A DNA stretch of 48,908 nt from Nostoc sp. NMS2 (GCF_017115105.1 NZ_JABXKH010000114.1:1-48908), one strand, 5' to 3'; positions 33,560 to 42,114 are shown, counted from the stretch's first letter. A program made the numbers and translations. The notes: generated from the sequence alone by a model not told the origin.

Positions 33560-35191
33560 ATGGTTAACCCGGAAATACCATCTTGGCGCAAAACAGTACA
33601 AAGCGAGATTGTAGCTGTAACAGTGTATGCTGACAGAGCATTGGTTACACGACGGGGTGTAGTTGATTTAACAGGAATTGAACAGGAATTAGTAATTACC
33701 TCAGTGCCAGAGACTCTAGAAACTGAGTCTGTCAGGGTTAGCGGTACAGGGACAGTGGCAGTGCGTTTGATGGGAGTGAGTAGCGATCGCATTTACACCA
33801 CTGAACCGGCGACAGAGCGAGTCGCACATTTGACAAGGCAAATTGAGCAGTTAGAAGCAGAAAAACGCCACCTGCAAGCCCAAGTGGATGCTTTAGTATT
33901 ACAGTCTAGTTTTATCGCCGGGTTACGTGAAAAAACAGAAGAACCCTTTGCCCAAAGCTTGTCTCGGAAAAATCTTAGCCTGAGTGAAACTTTAGATTTT
34001 TTGAACTTTCTCGGAAGCCAGTATAGTGAATATGCGATCGCATCTGGAGAGTGCAAAACCCAACAGCAGGAATTAGACAAAGAACTGCAAGCACTCCGCG
34101 CCTCATTACAAAAAATCCAAACACCCCATCCCAGAGAGAGTTTGAGCATAGTTATAGGAGTTGAAGTTGCAGGTGAAGGTAAATTTGAATTAGAGCTATC
34201 CTACCTAGTAAATCGCGCCAGTTGGACTCCGCTTTATGACTTGCGCTTTGACACTACCGGCGATATTGTGCATCTGGGCTACCTTGCAGAAATCACTCAA
34301 AGCAGTGGTGAAGATTGGATTGGTGCAAATCTCACCCTTTCTACCGCTAAACCAGGATTAGGTACTCTCCCACCTAAACTTGAACCCTGGTATATTGATG
34401 CGCCACGTCCACAAATGTTACGACAACGAAAATTTGCTGCCCAGCCGCCACTGCTGCCTAGCATAGCAGAACCGCCTGCTTCTGCTGCCAGAACCGATTG
34501 GCAAGCAGAAGGCGAAGTTGCAGAGGATGATCTTATCCCAGCAGAAATCGTTACAGCAGAAGTATCTAAAGAAGGGAGTGTAGTTACCTTTAAATTGAAT
34601 AGTGGCGGTAACATTCCCAGTGATGGCGCACCCCATAAAACGACAATTTTCAACGATGATTATCCTTGTAACTTTGATTATGTGGCAATGCCGCGTTTGG
34701 TAAGTTTTGCTTATCTGCAAGCAAATGTGAAAAATAATCCCAATGGTGCGACTTTGTTACCAGGGAAAGCGAATATTTTCCGCAACAATGTTTTTATCGG
34801 GACAACTCAATTAGAGAATATTGCACCAGGGCAAGAATTCAAACTGAATTTAGGGATTGATGAAGGTTTGAAAATTGAGCGCGATTTAATTGAACGCCTT
34901 GTAGATAAAAGATTAATTAGCAACCAGCGCCGGATTACTTATAGTTATCGCTTGATAATTACTAACTTACTTGACAAAGAAGTAAATCTGAAAGTAACTG
35001 AACAATTACCAGTTAGCCGCAACGAGCAAATTAAAGTTCGCCTCAGCCGTAGCAACCCACAAATTCAACTGGGTGAAATGGGGATTTTAGAATGGTTGTT
35101 AACTCTTCCACCACTGGAAAAAAGAGAGATATATTACCAGTTTAATGTTGAACATCCGCCTGATTTAATGGTTGTTGGGTTAGATATTTAA
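33560..35191 (+). CDS. MuiA-family protein (DUF4140/DUF4139)
   Basis: Protein of 543 aa annotated in relatives as mucoidy inhibitor MuiA family. The N-terminal DUF4140 part (about 15-110) has VAVTVYADRALVTRRGVVDL and SVPETLETESVRVSGTGTVA. A coiled coil follows at about 90-125 (TRQIEQLEAEKRHLQAQVDA). The C-terminal DUF4139 beta domain contains ELELSYLVNRASWTPLYDLR and GEDWIGANLTLSTAKPG. No signal peptide is evident. The biochemical role is not known; the name comes from a Shigella phenotype. Confidence 0.88.
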   Translation: MVNPEIPSWRKTVQSEIVAVTVYADRALVTRRGVVDLTGIEQELVITSVPETLETESVRVSGTGTVAVRLMGVSSDRIYTTEPATERVAHLTRQIEQLEAEKRHLQAQVDALVLQSSFIAGLREKTEEPFAQSLSRKNLSLSETLDFLNFLGSQYSEYAIASGECKTQQQELDKELQALRASLQKIQTPHPRESLSIVIGVEVAGEGKFELELSYLVNRASWTPLYDLRFDTTGDIVHLGYLAEITQSSGEDWIGANLTLSTAKPGLGTLPPKLEPWYIDAPRPQMLRQRKFAAQPPLLPSIAEPPASAARTDWQAEGEVAEDDLIPAEIVTAEVSKEGSVVTFKLNSGGNIPSDGAPHKTTIFNDDYPCNFDYVAMPRLVSFAYLQANVKNNPNGATLLPGKANIFRNNVFIGTTQLENIAPGQEFKLNLGIDEGLKIERDLIERLVDKRLISNQRRITYSYRLIITNLLDKEVNLKVTEQLPVSRNEQIKVRLSRSNPQIQLGEMGILEWLLTLPPLEKREIYYQFNVEHPPDLMVVGLDI

Positions 35192-35292
35192 ACAACATCA
35201 CTAACGTGGCTTAACCCCTGAACCAATTAGCAATCTTCTTACGCCCACATCTCCAAATCCGGCACGACAACAATAGTTATTAGATAAAGCTT

Positions 35293-35553
35293 ATGAATAC
35301 GCCTAAAATTTTTGCTGATTTTCATAATGCTGATAATCAGGGTCGCTTACGTCTAAACTGTATTGGCACAGTTGAAGACCTAGCTCGTCAGAACATTGAA
35401 TTGCAAGACGGAAAATTGCTCACATTGTACAGTGAGGATTTAGAAGTAGAGGGAGTGGTACAGTATTCCACTGAAGAAAAGTTATGGGTTGCTACGATTG
35501 ATTGGAATGCAATTAAGCAAATGGATGACCTTGCAATTCAGGCAAAATATTAA
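35293..35553 (+). CDS. Small conserved hypothetical protein (86 aa)
   Basis: Function not recognised. A compact beta-rich protein: KIFADFHNADNQGRLRLNCI, GTVEDLARQNIELQDGKLLT, YSEDLEVEGVVQYSTEEKLW. No membrane segment. ATG 35293 fits the start of the compact domain. The alternating strand pattern suggests an SH3-like barrel, which is inference. The overlapping minus-strand frame is a shadow. Confidence 0.6.
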   Translation: MNTPKIFADFHNADNQGRLRLNCIGTVEDLARQNIELQDGKLLTLYSEDLEVEGVVQYSTEEKLWVATIDWNAIKQMDDLAIQAKY

Positions 35554-35965
35554 ATGTGTTAGTGTGGCATAGTCAACAACTGCACCGCAATGATTGGTCA
35601 AAATAATTCGTAATTGATAGTTCGTAATTCGTAGTTGTAATAAGTTCAGGATTGTACCCAACACTTGATTATTGACCACCAAATAGGAGATTTTGATGGT
35701 TGCTCTATCCCCTTTAATTACGAATTACGAATTACGAATTAGTAATTATTTGTCAATGTGTCAGATAAGTTGCAAAACCCATCTGCGAAGTATAATTAAC
35801 AGAATATCGGTCAGAAGCGATCGCCTTGGCGTAAATCCTTAATTGAGACTTGGTTGTGAGGTTGTCATCAAAGCAGCGATCGCCTAGCTGCAAAACTGCG
35901 AGAATTAAATATAGATCCAGATGCTATTTAGCTTCCACACCTAAAGTACCTAGATACTCGCCGCC
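35554..35965. other. Gap with Uma2 relic and heptanucleotide arrays
   Basis: No intact gene is present. Heptanucleotide arrays lie near 35608-35640 and 35716-35745. A start codon with a good ribosome-binding site is at 35696 and a Uma2 3' end at 35869-35931. The intact Uma2 gene starts at 35966. Confidence 0.65.
35696..35931 (+). pseudogene. Decayed Uma2-family gene
   Basis: The certain part is 35869-35931, which encodes QSSDRLAAKLRELNIDPDAI plus stop, almost identical to the end of the intact Uma2 gene at 35966 (QRSDRLAAKLRELNIDPDTI). Upstream, GGAG precedes ATG 35696, which opens MVALSP, a common start in Uma2 proteins from memory. It then runs straight into a heptanucleotide array and stops at 35842. 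The middle of the gene is gone. Confidence 0.7.
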
Positions 35966-36634
35966 ATGTCTATCGCCCAAGATTTAGAAACCCCGAAAGA
36001 TGTTATATTTCCCCCAGGGGATTTATATAGTGACGAACCGCCTTTGGAAACTGACTTACATCGGCTACAAATGACTCTGCTAATTCAATGCTTAGAGTGG
36101 TTGTGGCGAAATCGCAACGACTTTTATGCATCGGGTAATCTCACTATCTACTACAGTCCACGCCAACGTAAATCAGAGAACTTCCGGGGGCCAGATTTTT
36201 TTGTGGTATTGGGGACTGAACGCAAACCGCGTAAAAGTTGGGTTGTCTGGGAAGAAGATGGCAAATATCCTAATCTAATTATAGAAATTCTCTCAGATAG
36301 CACAGGCGATACTGACAAGGGACTAAAAAAACAAATTTACCAAGATATTTTTCGCACACCAGATTATTTCTGGTTTGACCCAGAAACGTTAGAATTTGCA
36401 GGGTTCCATTTACTTGATGGTAAATATCAACCTTTAGAACCAAATTCTCAAGGCTGGTTGTGGAGTCAACAACTAGGTTTATATTTAGGTGTTTATCAAG
36501 AAAAGTTGCGCTTCTTTACTCCTGGTGGAGAGCTAATTTCGACACCACAAGAAGCTGTACAACAAGAGAAACAACGCAGCGATCGCTTGGCAGCAAAACT
36601 GCGAGAATTAAATATAGATCCAGATACTATTTAA
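35966..36634 (+). CDS. Uma2 family endonuclease-like protein
   Basis: Second Uma2 (DUF820) gene (222 aa). Features: FYASGNLTIYYSPRQRKSEN, FRGPDFFVVLGTERKPRKSW with the acidic core Asp, YPNLIIEILSDSTGDTDKGL with the Glu of the PD-(D/E)XK motif, and KKQIYQDIFRTPDYFWFDPE with the Lys/Tyr. It ends in the coiled tail RSDRLAAKLRELNIDPD. It is clearly different in its body from the Uma2 protein at 20176. Function of the family is not established. A relic of a tandem copy lies directly upstream. Confidence 0.9.
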   Translation: MSIAQDLETPKDVIFPPGDLYSDEPPLETDLHRLQMTLLIQCLEWLWRNRNDFYASGNLTIYYSPRQRKSENFRGPDFFVVLGTERKPRKSWVVWEEDGKYPNLIIEILSDSTGDTDKGLKKQIYQDIFRTPDYFWFDPETLEFAGFHLLDGKYQPLEPNSQGWLWSQQLGLYLGVYQEKLRFFTPGGELISTPQEAVQQEKQRSDRLAAKLRELNIDPDTI

Positions 36635-36672
36635 GCTCCTCGCTGTCTTGCTTGTGCCTATTAACACCAATG

Positions 36673-36873
36673 CTATGGATCTTCAGGAAAAACCCATTTT
36701 GGCGGTTCCGTCATTTTTTTCCGCAGACGTTCTTGTGCCAATTCCAACATTTTGTCTAGGGGAGTATCTTCAATAAATTTTGCGGTTGCCTCTCTATACT
36801 CGATGTTGGGGCATTTATCCCCTAAAACACACCCGTTAACACAGGCTACAGCGCAGTTAATTTTTTGCTCCAC
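36673..36873 (-). CDS. Small Cys-rich conserved protein (66 aa)
   Basis: Conserved-looking cyanobacterial protein with no function I know. Four Cys lie at 7, 11, 15 and 20 (INCAVACVNGCVLGDKC), a C-x3-C-x3-C-x4-C spacing that could bind an iron-sulfur cluster or zinc. The rest is helical (FIEDTPLDKMLELAQERLRK) and ends PPKWVFPEDP. It diverges from mnmE across a MITE-like hairpin. The Met start at 36873 places the Cys cluster at the N terminus. Confidence 0.7.
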   Translation of the reverse strand: MEQKINCAVACVNGCVLGDKCPNIEYREATAKFIEDTPLDKMLELAQERLRKKMTEPPKWVFPEDP

Positions 36874-37250
36874 AGTAAATTCCTCTCTTTAAAACTTATG
36901 AGTTATTAAGTTGTGAGTTCTAATATTCACCCCTAACTCTTTACTCTCAGGCATTATCCTCTAGGTAAATTTTACCTTGCCAGTTGCTATCCTATTAGTC
37001 TAAATACTAGCCCTTTCAAGGTGGGTAAAAATATAGCTCAAAAAATCCCCTTTTCATTTCTTACCTCTGTGTTCTCTGCGTCTCTGTGGTTAAATAAATT
37101 ACTTTTAACCGCAGAGGCACAGAGAGCGCTGAGAAAAAACAATCTTATTTTACGAGTCACCTTGAAAGGGCTAGTCTAAATACTTACCATTTAGAAAAAT
37201 ATGAGTTATGAGTTATGATTTTTACTCCTAAACTCTCATAAAGGGCGCTC
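36874..37250. other. Divergent gap before mnmE, mostly a MITE-like element
   Basis: No gene is seen. Most of it is the 170-bp hairpin element at 37006-37175. The rest has GAGTTATGAGTTATGA-type repeats close to the mnmE start. Promoters for mnmE and the Cys-rich gene should lie here. Confidence 0.6.
37006..37175. mobile_element. MITE-like 170-bp palindromic element
   Basis: ACTAGCCCTTTCAAGGTG (37006-37023) and CACCTTGAAAGGGCTAGT (37158-37175) are exact 18-bp terminal inverted repeats. Inside, a second imperfect inverted repeat of about 30 bases (ending GTGGTTAAA / TTTAACCGC) folds on itself around TAAATTAC. The 13-bp direct repeat TAGTCTAAATACT occurs at 36996-37008 and 37172-37184, overlapping the arms. 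No transposase is encoded. Confidence 0.65.
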
Positions 37251-38645
37251 ATGTCAGAAGTCTTTGCCACTACTGGAACTATAGCTGCGATCGCAACTGC
37301 TGTTGTCCCCCAACAGGGTAGTGTTGGTATTGTGCGGGTGTCGGGTTCTGAAGCAATGGCTCTAGCCCAAACTCTCTTTCACGCACCAGGGCGGCAAGTT
37401 TGGGAAAGTCACCGGATTCTCTACGGTTATATTCGTCATCCCCAGACGCGACAGTTGATAGATGAAGCCCTATTGCTGATTATGAAAGCACCCCGTTCTT
37501 ACACTCGTGAAGATGTAGTGGAATTCCATTGCCACGGGGGGATAATGGCAGTGCAGCAGGTATTACAACTGTGTTTAGAAAATGGTGCTAGACTAGCCCA
37601 ACCCGGAGAATTTACTCTCCGCGCCTTTTTGAATGGGCGATTGGATTTAACTCAAGCCGAAGGTATTGCTGATTTAGTGGGAGCTAAATCGCCTCAAGCT
37701 GCCCAAACTGCCTTAGCTGGTTTACAGGGAAAATTAGCTCATCCAATCCGTCAGTTACGCGCCAACTGTTTAGATATTTTGGCAGAAATCGAAGCTAGAA
37801 TCGATTTTGAGGAAGACTTACCTCCGTTGGATGATAAAGTCATAATATCAGAAATCGAGAAAATTGCCGCCGAAATAACGAGGTTATTGGCAACGAAAGA
37901 CAAAGGTGAATTGCTCCGCACAGGTTTAAAAGTGGCAATTGTTGGGCGGCCAAACGTGGGTAAATCGAGCTTATTGAACGCTTGGAGCCGGAGCGATCGC
38001 GCGATCGTCACAGACTTACCTGGTACAACCCGCGATGTGGTGGAATCTCAGCTAGTTGTCGGGGGAATTCCCGTACAAGTGCTAGATACAGCAGGGATTC
38101 GGGAAACAACAGACCAAGTGGAAAAAATTGGTGTCGAGCGATCGCGCCGTGCAGCCAATGCAGCTGATTTAGTTTTGCTTACCATCGACGCTTCAGCAGG
38201 TTGGACAGAAGGCGATCGAGAAATTTACGAACAGGTACAACACCGTCCGTTAATTTTAGTTATTAACAAAATCGACTTAGTAGAAGAAAGGGAAAGAATA
38301 ACTCTTCAATCCAAAATCCAAAACCCAAAATCTAAAATTGTCACAGCAGCATCTAAAAATCAAGGTATTGATACTTTAGAAACAGCAATTTTAGAGCTAG
38401 TTAAAGCAGAAAAAATCCAAGCTGCTGATATGGATTTAGCCATTAATCAAAGGCAAGCAGCAGCATTAACCCAAGCTAAAATATCCTTGGAACAAGTACA
38501 AGCAACAATTGCCCAGCAACTCCCCCTTGATTTTTGGACAATTGACTTACGCGGTGCAATTCAAGCACTAGGAGAGATTACTGGAGAAGAAGTCACAGAA
38601 TCAGTTTTGGATAAGATTTTTAGTAAATTTTGTATTGGTAAATAA
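37251..38645 (+). CDS. mnmE: tRNA modification GTPase MnmE
   Basis: With MnmG, adds the carboxymethylaminomethyl group to uridine 34 of certain tRNAs. At 464 aa it has the N-terminal folate-binding domain ([29 protein letters not shown]), a helical domain, and an inserted GTPase domain with [40 protein letters not shown] and NKID. It ends in the catalytic CIGK. Between NKIDLVEE and VTAASKNQG the protein carries [11 protein letters not shown], encoded by a dispersed DNA repeat (38307-38339). Otherwise standard. Confidence 0.96.
   Translation: MSEVFATTGTIAAIATAVVPQQGSVGIVRVSGSEAMALAQTLFHAPGRQVWESHRILYGYIRHPQTRQLIDEALLLIMKAPRSYTREDVVEFHCHGGIMAVQQVLQLCLENGARLAQPGEFTLRAFLNGRLDLTQAEGIADLVGAKSPQAAQTALAGLQGKLAHPIRQLRANCLDILAEIEARIDFEEDLPPLDDKVIISEIEKIAAEITRLLATKDKGELLRTGLKVAIVGRPNVGKSSLLNAWSRSDRAIVTDLPGTTRDVVESQLVVGGIPVQVLDTAGIRETTDQVEKIGVERSRRAANAADLVLLTIDASAGWTEGDREIYEQVQHRPLILVINKIDLVEERERITLQSKIQNPKSKIVTAASKNQGIDTLETAILELVKAEKIQAADMDLAINQRQAAALTQAKISLEQVQATIAQQLPLDFWTIDLRGAIQALGEITGEEVTESVLDKIFSKFCIGK
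38307..38339 (+). repeat. In-frame dispersed repeat inside mnmE
   Basis: A run of CCAAAATCCAAAA-type units encodes [11 protein letters not shown] in a G-domain loop. The same repeat occurs in frame in the mannosidase gene at 44526-44561 (QSKIQNLKSKI). Confidence 0.8.
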
Positions 38646-38652
38646 AGAGTAT

Positions 38653-38765
38653 AGGACTTACGCACACTCTACGAATTCTTGGCGTTCTTGGCGTCTTGGC
38701 GGTATGCCTCCGGCACGCTACGCGAACGATAAATTAAGCTTTTTGGCAATTTTTGCGTAAGTCCT
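38653..38765. repeat. Repeat bounded by 12-bp inverted ends
   Basis: AGGACTTACGCA (38653-38664) and TGCGTAAGTCCT (38754-38765) are exact reverse complements. Between them lie TTGGCGTTCTTGGCGTCTTGG and CACGCTACGCGAACG, both dispersed Nostoc motifs. A lone TGCGTAAGTCCT also occurs near 395-406. It may act as a hairpin after mnmE. Confidence 0.75.
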
Positions 38766-38859
38766 GGAGTAGATTGCCAAAAGCGAAATGCAACCCACAT
38801 TTATACTAATCTTTGTGAAATTTTACTGTTATTCAACTTAACCTGCAATTGATAACTAA

Positions 38860-39363
38860 ATGTACATCTCAATTCGCCAAGCAACTATACAAGATACGGT
38901 GACAGTCTCAAATGTGTTGTTAGAAGCAGCTTTATGGCTCCAAGAGCGTGGTGTACCTCTGTGGCGTGATAGTGAGGTTTCGCCAGAAAATATCTCTGAA
39001 GATGTTGCCAACGGCTTGTTTTTTATTGCTGAATTGGCAGGTGAACCAGCTGGTACAATCAAGTTTCAGCTTGAGGATTTACTTTTCTGGCCTGACATTT
39101 CTCAGGAAGAGTCAGCATTTGTACATCGTCTTGCTATTCGGCGACATTATTCTGGTGGTAAAGTCTCTTCAGCACTGCTGGCTTGGGCTGTTGAACACGC
39201 ACAAACATTTGGTAAACGTTATTTACGTCTAGATTGCGATGCTTCGCGTCCGCGCTTGAGAGCAGTATATGAAAACTTTGGTTTTCGTCATCACAGCGAT
39301 AGACAAGTTGGTACTTATTTCGTCTCTCGCTACGAATATGAAATACCTCCACAAGTGATCTAA
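38860..39363 (+). CDS. GNAT family N-acetyltransferase
   Basis: Acetyl-CoA-dependent transferase of unknown substrate (167 aa). Features of the GNAT fold: ISIRQATIQDTVTVSNVLLE at the N terminus, FFIAELAGEPAGTIKFQLE, FVHRLAIRRHYSGGKVSSAL (motif A, CoA loop; the usual G-x-G is RHYSGGKV), and LDCDASRPRLRAVYENFGFR (motif B). It ends six bases before the SDR gene, so the two are probably co-transcribed. Confidence 0.88.
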   Translation: MYISIRQATIQDTVTVSNVLLEAALWLQERGVPLWRDSEVSPENISEDVANGLFFIAELAGEPAGTIKFQLEDLLFWPDISQEESAFVHRLAIRRHYSGGKVSSALLAWAVEHAQTFGKRYLRLDCDASRPRLRAVYENFGFRHHSDRQVGTYFVSRYEYEIPPQVI

Positions 39364-39369
39364 ATTGAC

Positions 39370-40140
39370 ATGTCTTTTATCGGTGAAATTAATCCTGTGA
39401 ATACATTGATTGTGGGAGCAAGCCAAGGTATTGGTTTAGGTTTTGTGAAAAAATTGCTAAAAGATGACAGAATAGCCAAAGTTTATGCAACTTATCGCCA
39501 ACTGGAATCAGCCACCGATTTAATAGCTCTTGCAGACGAACATTCTGAACGATTAATCTGTTTGGAGATGGATATTACTGACGAGTTGCAGATTGTTGAA
39601 ACTATTCAAAAAATACGTAATCAAGTTGACAAACTACATTTGGTAGTCAACTGTGTAGGGCTTTTGCATGAAGATACTTTGCAACCAGAAAAAAGCTTAA
39701 GACAGATCAATTCAGAAAATTTGCTGCGCTACTTTCAGATAAATAGTATTGGTGCTGTCTTGCTGGCTAAACATCTATTGCCTCTATTTCGTCATGGAGA
39801 ACGCAGCGTGTTCGCTAGTATTTCTGCTAAATTGGGCAGTATTAGCGATAACAAACTTGGTGGATGGTATGGCTATCGCGCTTCTAAAGCAGCACTCAAT
39901 ATGTTGATGCGAACTGCGGCAATTGAGTATAAAAGAAGTTGTCCAAAAGCATTAATAGTGACATTGCATCCTGGTACAACTGATACGCGCCTTTCTCGTC
40001 CTTTCCAGGGAAATGTATCTGCGGAAAAGTTGTTTTCAGTGGAACGCACCGTTACTCAATTATTGACTGTCATCGAACAGCTTCAAGAAGGCGATAGTGG
40101 ACAATTTTTCTCGTGGGATGGAAGCAGATTGCCTTGGTAA
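39370..40140 (+). CDS. Short-chain dehydrogenase/reductase
   Basis: NAD(P)-dependent SDR (256 aa) of the CsgA-like group. LIVGASQGIGLGFVKKLL is the cofactor-binding GxxxGxG motif. VVNCVGLLHED corresponds to NNAG. SISAKLGSISDNK and the catalytic YGYRASKAALNMLMRT (YxxxK) are intact. HPGTTDTRLSRPFQGNVSAE follows. Substrate unknown. It is six bases after the acetyltransferase gene. Confidence 0.92.
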   Translation: MSFIGEINPVNTLIVGASQGIGLGFVKKLLKDDRIAKVYATYRQLESATDLIALADEHSERLICLEMDITDELQIVETIQKIRNQVDKLHLVVNCVGLLHEDTLQPEKSLRQINSENLLRYFQINSIGAVLLAKHLLPLFRHGERSVFASISAKLGSISDNKLGGWYGYRASKAALNMLMRTAAIEYKRSCPKALIVTLHPGTTDTRLSRPFQGNVSAEKLFSVERTVTQLLTVIEQLQEGDSGQFFSWDGSRLPW

Positions 40141-40179
40141 CTGCGTTACGCTGGTGCTAGTAAAATGTAACCAAAGCCT

Positions 40180-40500
40180 ATGAAGTTTTTTGTGCCAGCA
40201 GCCAAGGATGATATCAAAGCAGAGCAGGTGTATAGTGCTTTTGCTCGGTCTGTCAAAGCAACAATAACCGAAAAGCGTATTTGGAAGTTACAGTGGCGCG
40301 ATCGCGAAATTGATATGGAATGCGAGGTAGGTAAACCCTTACCATCCTCTTATCAAACGGGGAAAGAGCTAGTTATGGCAATCTTTGAGTGTGAAAACCT
40401 TTATAAAATTTGTACTCTTACCCGTGGAGGAGTAAAGGGAGAACCTATCTTGGTTGGCAAAAACTCTGTATCCTCAGCAACGTATTTTTCAGATAACTGA
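40180..40500 (+). CDS. Hypothetical protein (106 aa)
   Basis: Function not recognised. A soluble alpha/beta protein: MKFFVPAAKDDIKAEQVYSA, RSVKATITEKRIWKLQWRDR, IDMECEVGKPLPSSYQTGKE, CTLTRGGVKGEPILVGKNSV. No membrane part. It lies 39 bases after the SDR gene on the same strand and could be its third operon member. Confidence 0.65.
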   Translation: MKFFVPAAKDDIKAEQVYSAFARSVKATITEKRIWKLQWRDREIDMECEVGKPLPSSYQTGKELVMAIFECENLYKICTLTRGGVKGEPILVGKNSVSSATYFSDN

Positions 40501-40570
40501 CTCTGTATTTTAATATGCGATCGCTCTAGTAATGTAGTAGATAAAATCAGCACACCCTAATTGTCAAGGT

Positions 40571-40885
40571 ATGACTAATATTCAGATTTCCTTAGCTGAG
40601 TCGATGAAAGTCTTTGTCGAAGAACAAGTAGCTAAAGGCGGTTATAGTTCAGCCAGTGAATATCTTCAAGAGCTAATCTTTCAAGACCAACAGCGCAAAG
40701 GTCAAGAAGAAAAACACGCTCAGTTGATAGCGAAGCTTCAGACACAAGATCAACTGAATAATGAGGAGTTTGAACTAATTGCAGATAACTTAGCTGACGA
40801 ATTTACGCTATGTGTTAAGTCAAATTTACCAGTGCTGTCAGATTATGCTGTGACTCGTGAGAGTATTTACGAGGATCATCCTTAA
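40571..40885 (+). CDS. ParD-like antitoxin with a VapB-like tail
   Basis: The first half (104 aa in all) is ParD-type ribbon-helix-helix: IQISLAESMKVFVEEQVAKG and GYSSASEYLQELIFQDQQRK. The second half (NLADEFTLCVKSNLPVLSDY, AVTRESIYEDHP) resembles, from memory, the tail of small cyanobacterial antitoxins encoded before PIN toxins. The protein looks like a natural hybrid. Directly downstream is a broken PIN toxin gene rather than ParE, which fits the tail and not the head. Confidence 0.75.
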   Translation: MTNIQISLAESMKVFVEEQVAKGGYSSASEYLQELIFQDQQRKGQEEKHAQLIAKLQTQDQLNNEEFELIADNLADEFTLCVKSNLPVLSDYAVTRESIYEDHP

Positions 40886-40887
40886 CA

Positions 40888-41064
40888 GTGGTATACCTCA
40901 TAGATACTAATATTCTACTGCGTTTTGTTGATCGCACTCACCCACTACACCTAATAATACGAACTGCGATCCGAAAACTGCGACGCGGATGTAATCGAAG
41001 ATTTGACTCGACGGTTGATAGAAAGAAAGTTGTAGTTAGGATACTAAGAACTAGGAAACTGTAA
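40888..41064 (+). pseudogene. Truncated PIN-domain toxin
   Basis: GTG 40888, two bases after the antitoxin stop, opens VVYLIDTNILLRFVDRTHPL, then HLIIRTAIRKLR. This is the clear start of a PIN toxin with the first catalytic Asp. After about 32 codons the match ends and the frame runs through unrelated, basic residues to TAA at 41062-41064. The other acidic residues of the active site are missing. The end overlaps the converging hydrolase gene by 21 bases. Confidence 0.7.
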
Positions 41065-41964
41065 CTCACCGCTTCCCCGTCCTAAGTGCGCTGTCTGGGG
41101 TGGTAAGTGTCGCTCCAACCAATCTGCCAAATCGGCCATTACCTCTCGATAATTGAGGTCACGCTGAATTTCATGATAGGCTCCTGGATACTCAATTCTT
41201 AGCTTATCTGTGCAGTTTACCCGTTGATAAAAGATATCACTCCCCGCAGGTAAAGCCACTCGGTCTGCGTCACCGTGGAGAATCAATAATGGTAATTGCC
41301 AATCACCTGCGTGAGCATTAATCCAATCAACTGTTGCAAAGAATTCTGTAGCTAGACGGGCAGTCGCAAGGGTATGTCGCAGTGTATCTTGAGTGTATGC
41401 GGCTAAAACCTGCGGATCTCGTGAACCAGCACTGAGATCAATACCTGTATTTAAGGTGAAACGCGGCCACACTCGTGAGAGCATTTTTCCTAAAAGCACC
41501 CGAATCGGTGGAACTCCAACTTTCCCCAAGGTTGGCGCAAGAGCGATCGCACCTTGCAAAACTGATGCTTGTTGGGGACAGCGTAGAATATAATCTAAGA
41601 CAATCGCCCCACCTAAACTATGACCCAAAAGAAAAATTGGGCAGCCAGGATTCTGAGTCTGAATTAACTGTAAAAAGGCTCCTAAATCTTCTCGAAACTC
41701 ACTCCAAGCGTTGATATAGCCTTGCTGACCTTGTGAACGTCCATGACCACGCAAGTCTAAGCCATAGACGGCATATTGCTTGGGTATCAAATGCTGAACT
41801 ATATTACTGAAGCGATCGCTGTGCGCTCCCAGTCCATGCACAATGGCTAATATTGCCCGTACTTTACCCTCTGGATGCCAGCTTTGGTAATACAGGTTAA
41901 GTTCTCCAACACCTTGAAATCTGCCTTCTTTATGAAATACGATGCGATCGCGATCGTCAATCAT
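41044..41964 (-). CDS. Alpha/beta hydrolase, monoacylglycerol-lipase type
   Basis: Serine hydrolase (306 aa) of the lysophospholipase/monoacylglycerol lipase group. Motifs: YYQSWHPEG, LAIVHGLGAHSDRF (oxyanion loop), YGLDLRGHGRSQGQQGYINA, IFLLGHSLGGAIVLDYILRC with the nucleophile Ser in GHSLGG, LLILHGDADRVALPAGSDIF with the acid Asp, and PGAYHEIQRDLNY with the catalytic His. No signal peptide. Substrate probably a monoacyl lipid, by family. The start at 41964 is an ATG within a HIP1-rich segment. Confidence 0.88.
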   Translation of the reverse strand: MIDDRDRIVFHKEGRFQGVGELNLYYQSWHPEGKVRAILAIVHGLGAHSDRFSNIVQHLIPKQYAVYGLDLRGHGRSQGQQGYINAWSEFREDLGAFLQLIQTQNPGCPIFLLGHSLGGAIVLDYILRCPQQASVLQGAIALAPTLGKVGVPPIRVLLGKMLSRVWPRFTLNTGIDLSAGSRDPQVLAAYTQDTLRHTLATARLATEFFATVDWINAHAGDWQLPLLILHGDADRVALPAGSDIFYQRVNCTDKLRIEYPGAYHEIQRDLNYREVMADLADWLERHLPPQTAHLGRGSGELQFPSS

Positions 41965-42021
41965 CTGGTTAATTTTTTAAGTATCTTCCCAGCAAGTTAC
42001 TAAGATGTCAACCCCTTCCCT

Positions 42022-42113
42022 ACAGCACGCTACGCGAACGAGGAATTCAAAAAAGTCTCGTAGAGAGTGTCATTACGAATTACGAATTACGAATTACGAA
42101 TTACGAATTACAA
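42022..42113. repeat. Dispersed repeat with heptanucleotide array
   Basis: CACGCTACGCGAACG and GTCTCGTAGAGA segments, then five or more AATTACG units, directly after the stop of the 549-aa gene. Related to 33391-33481. Confidence 0.85.
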
Positions 42114-42114
42114 A

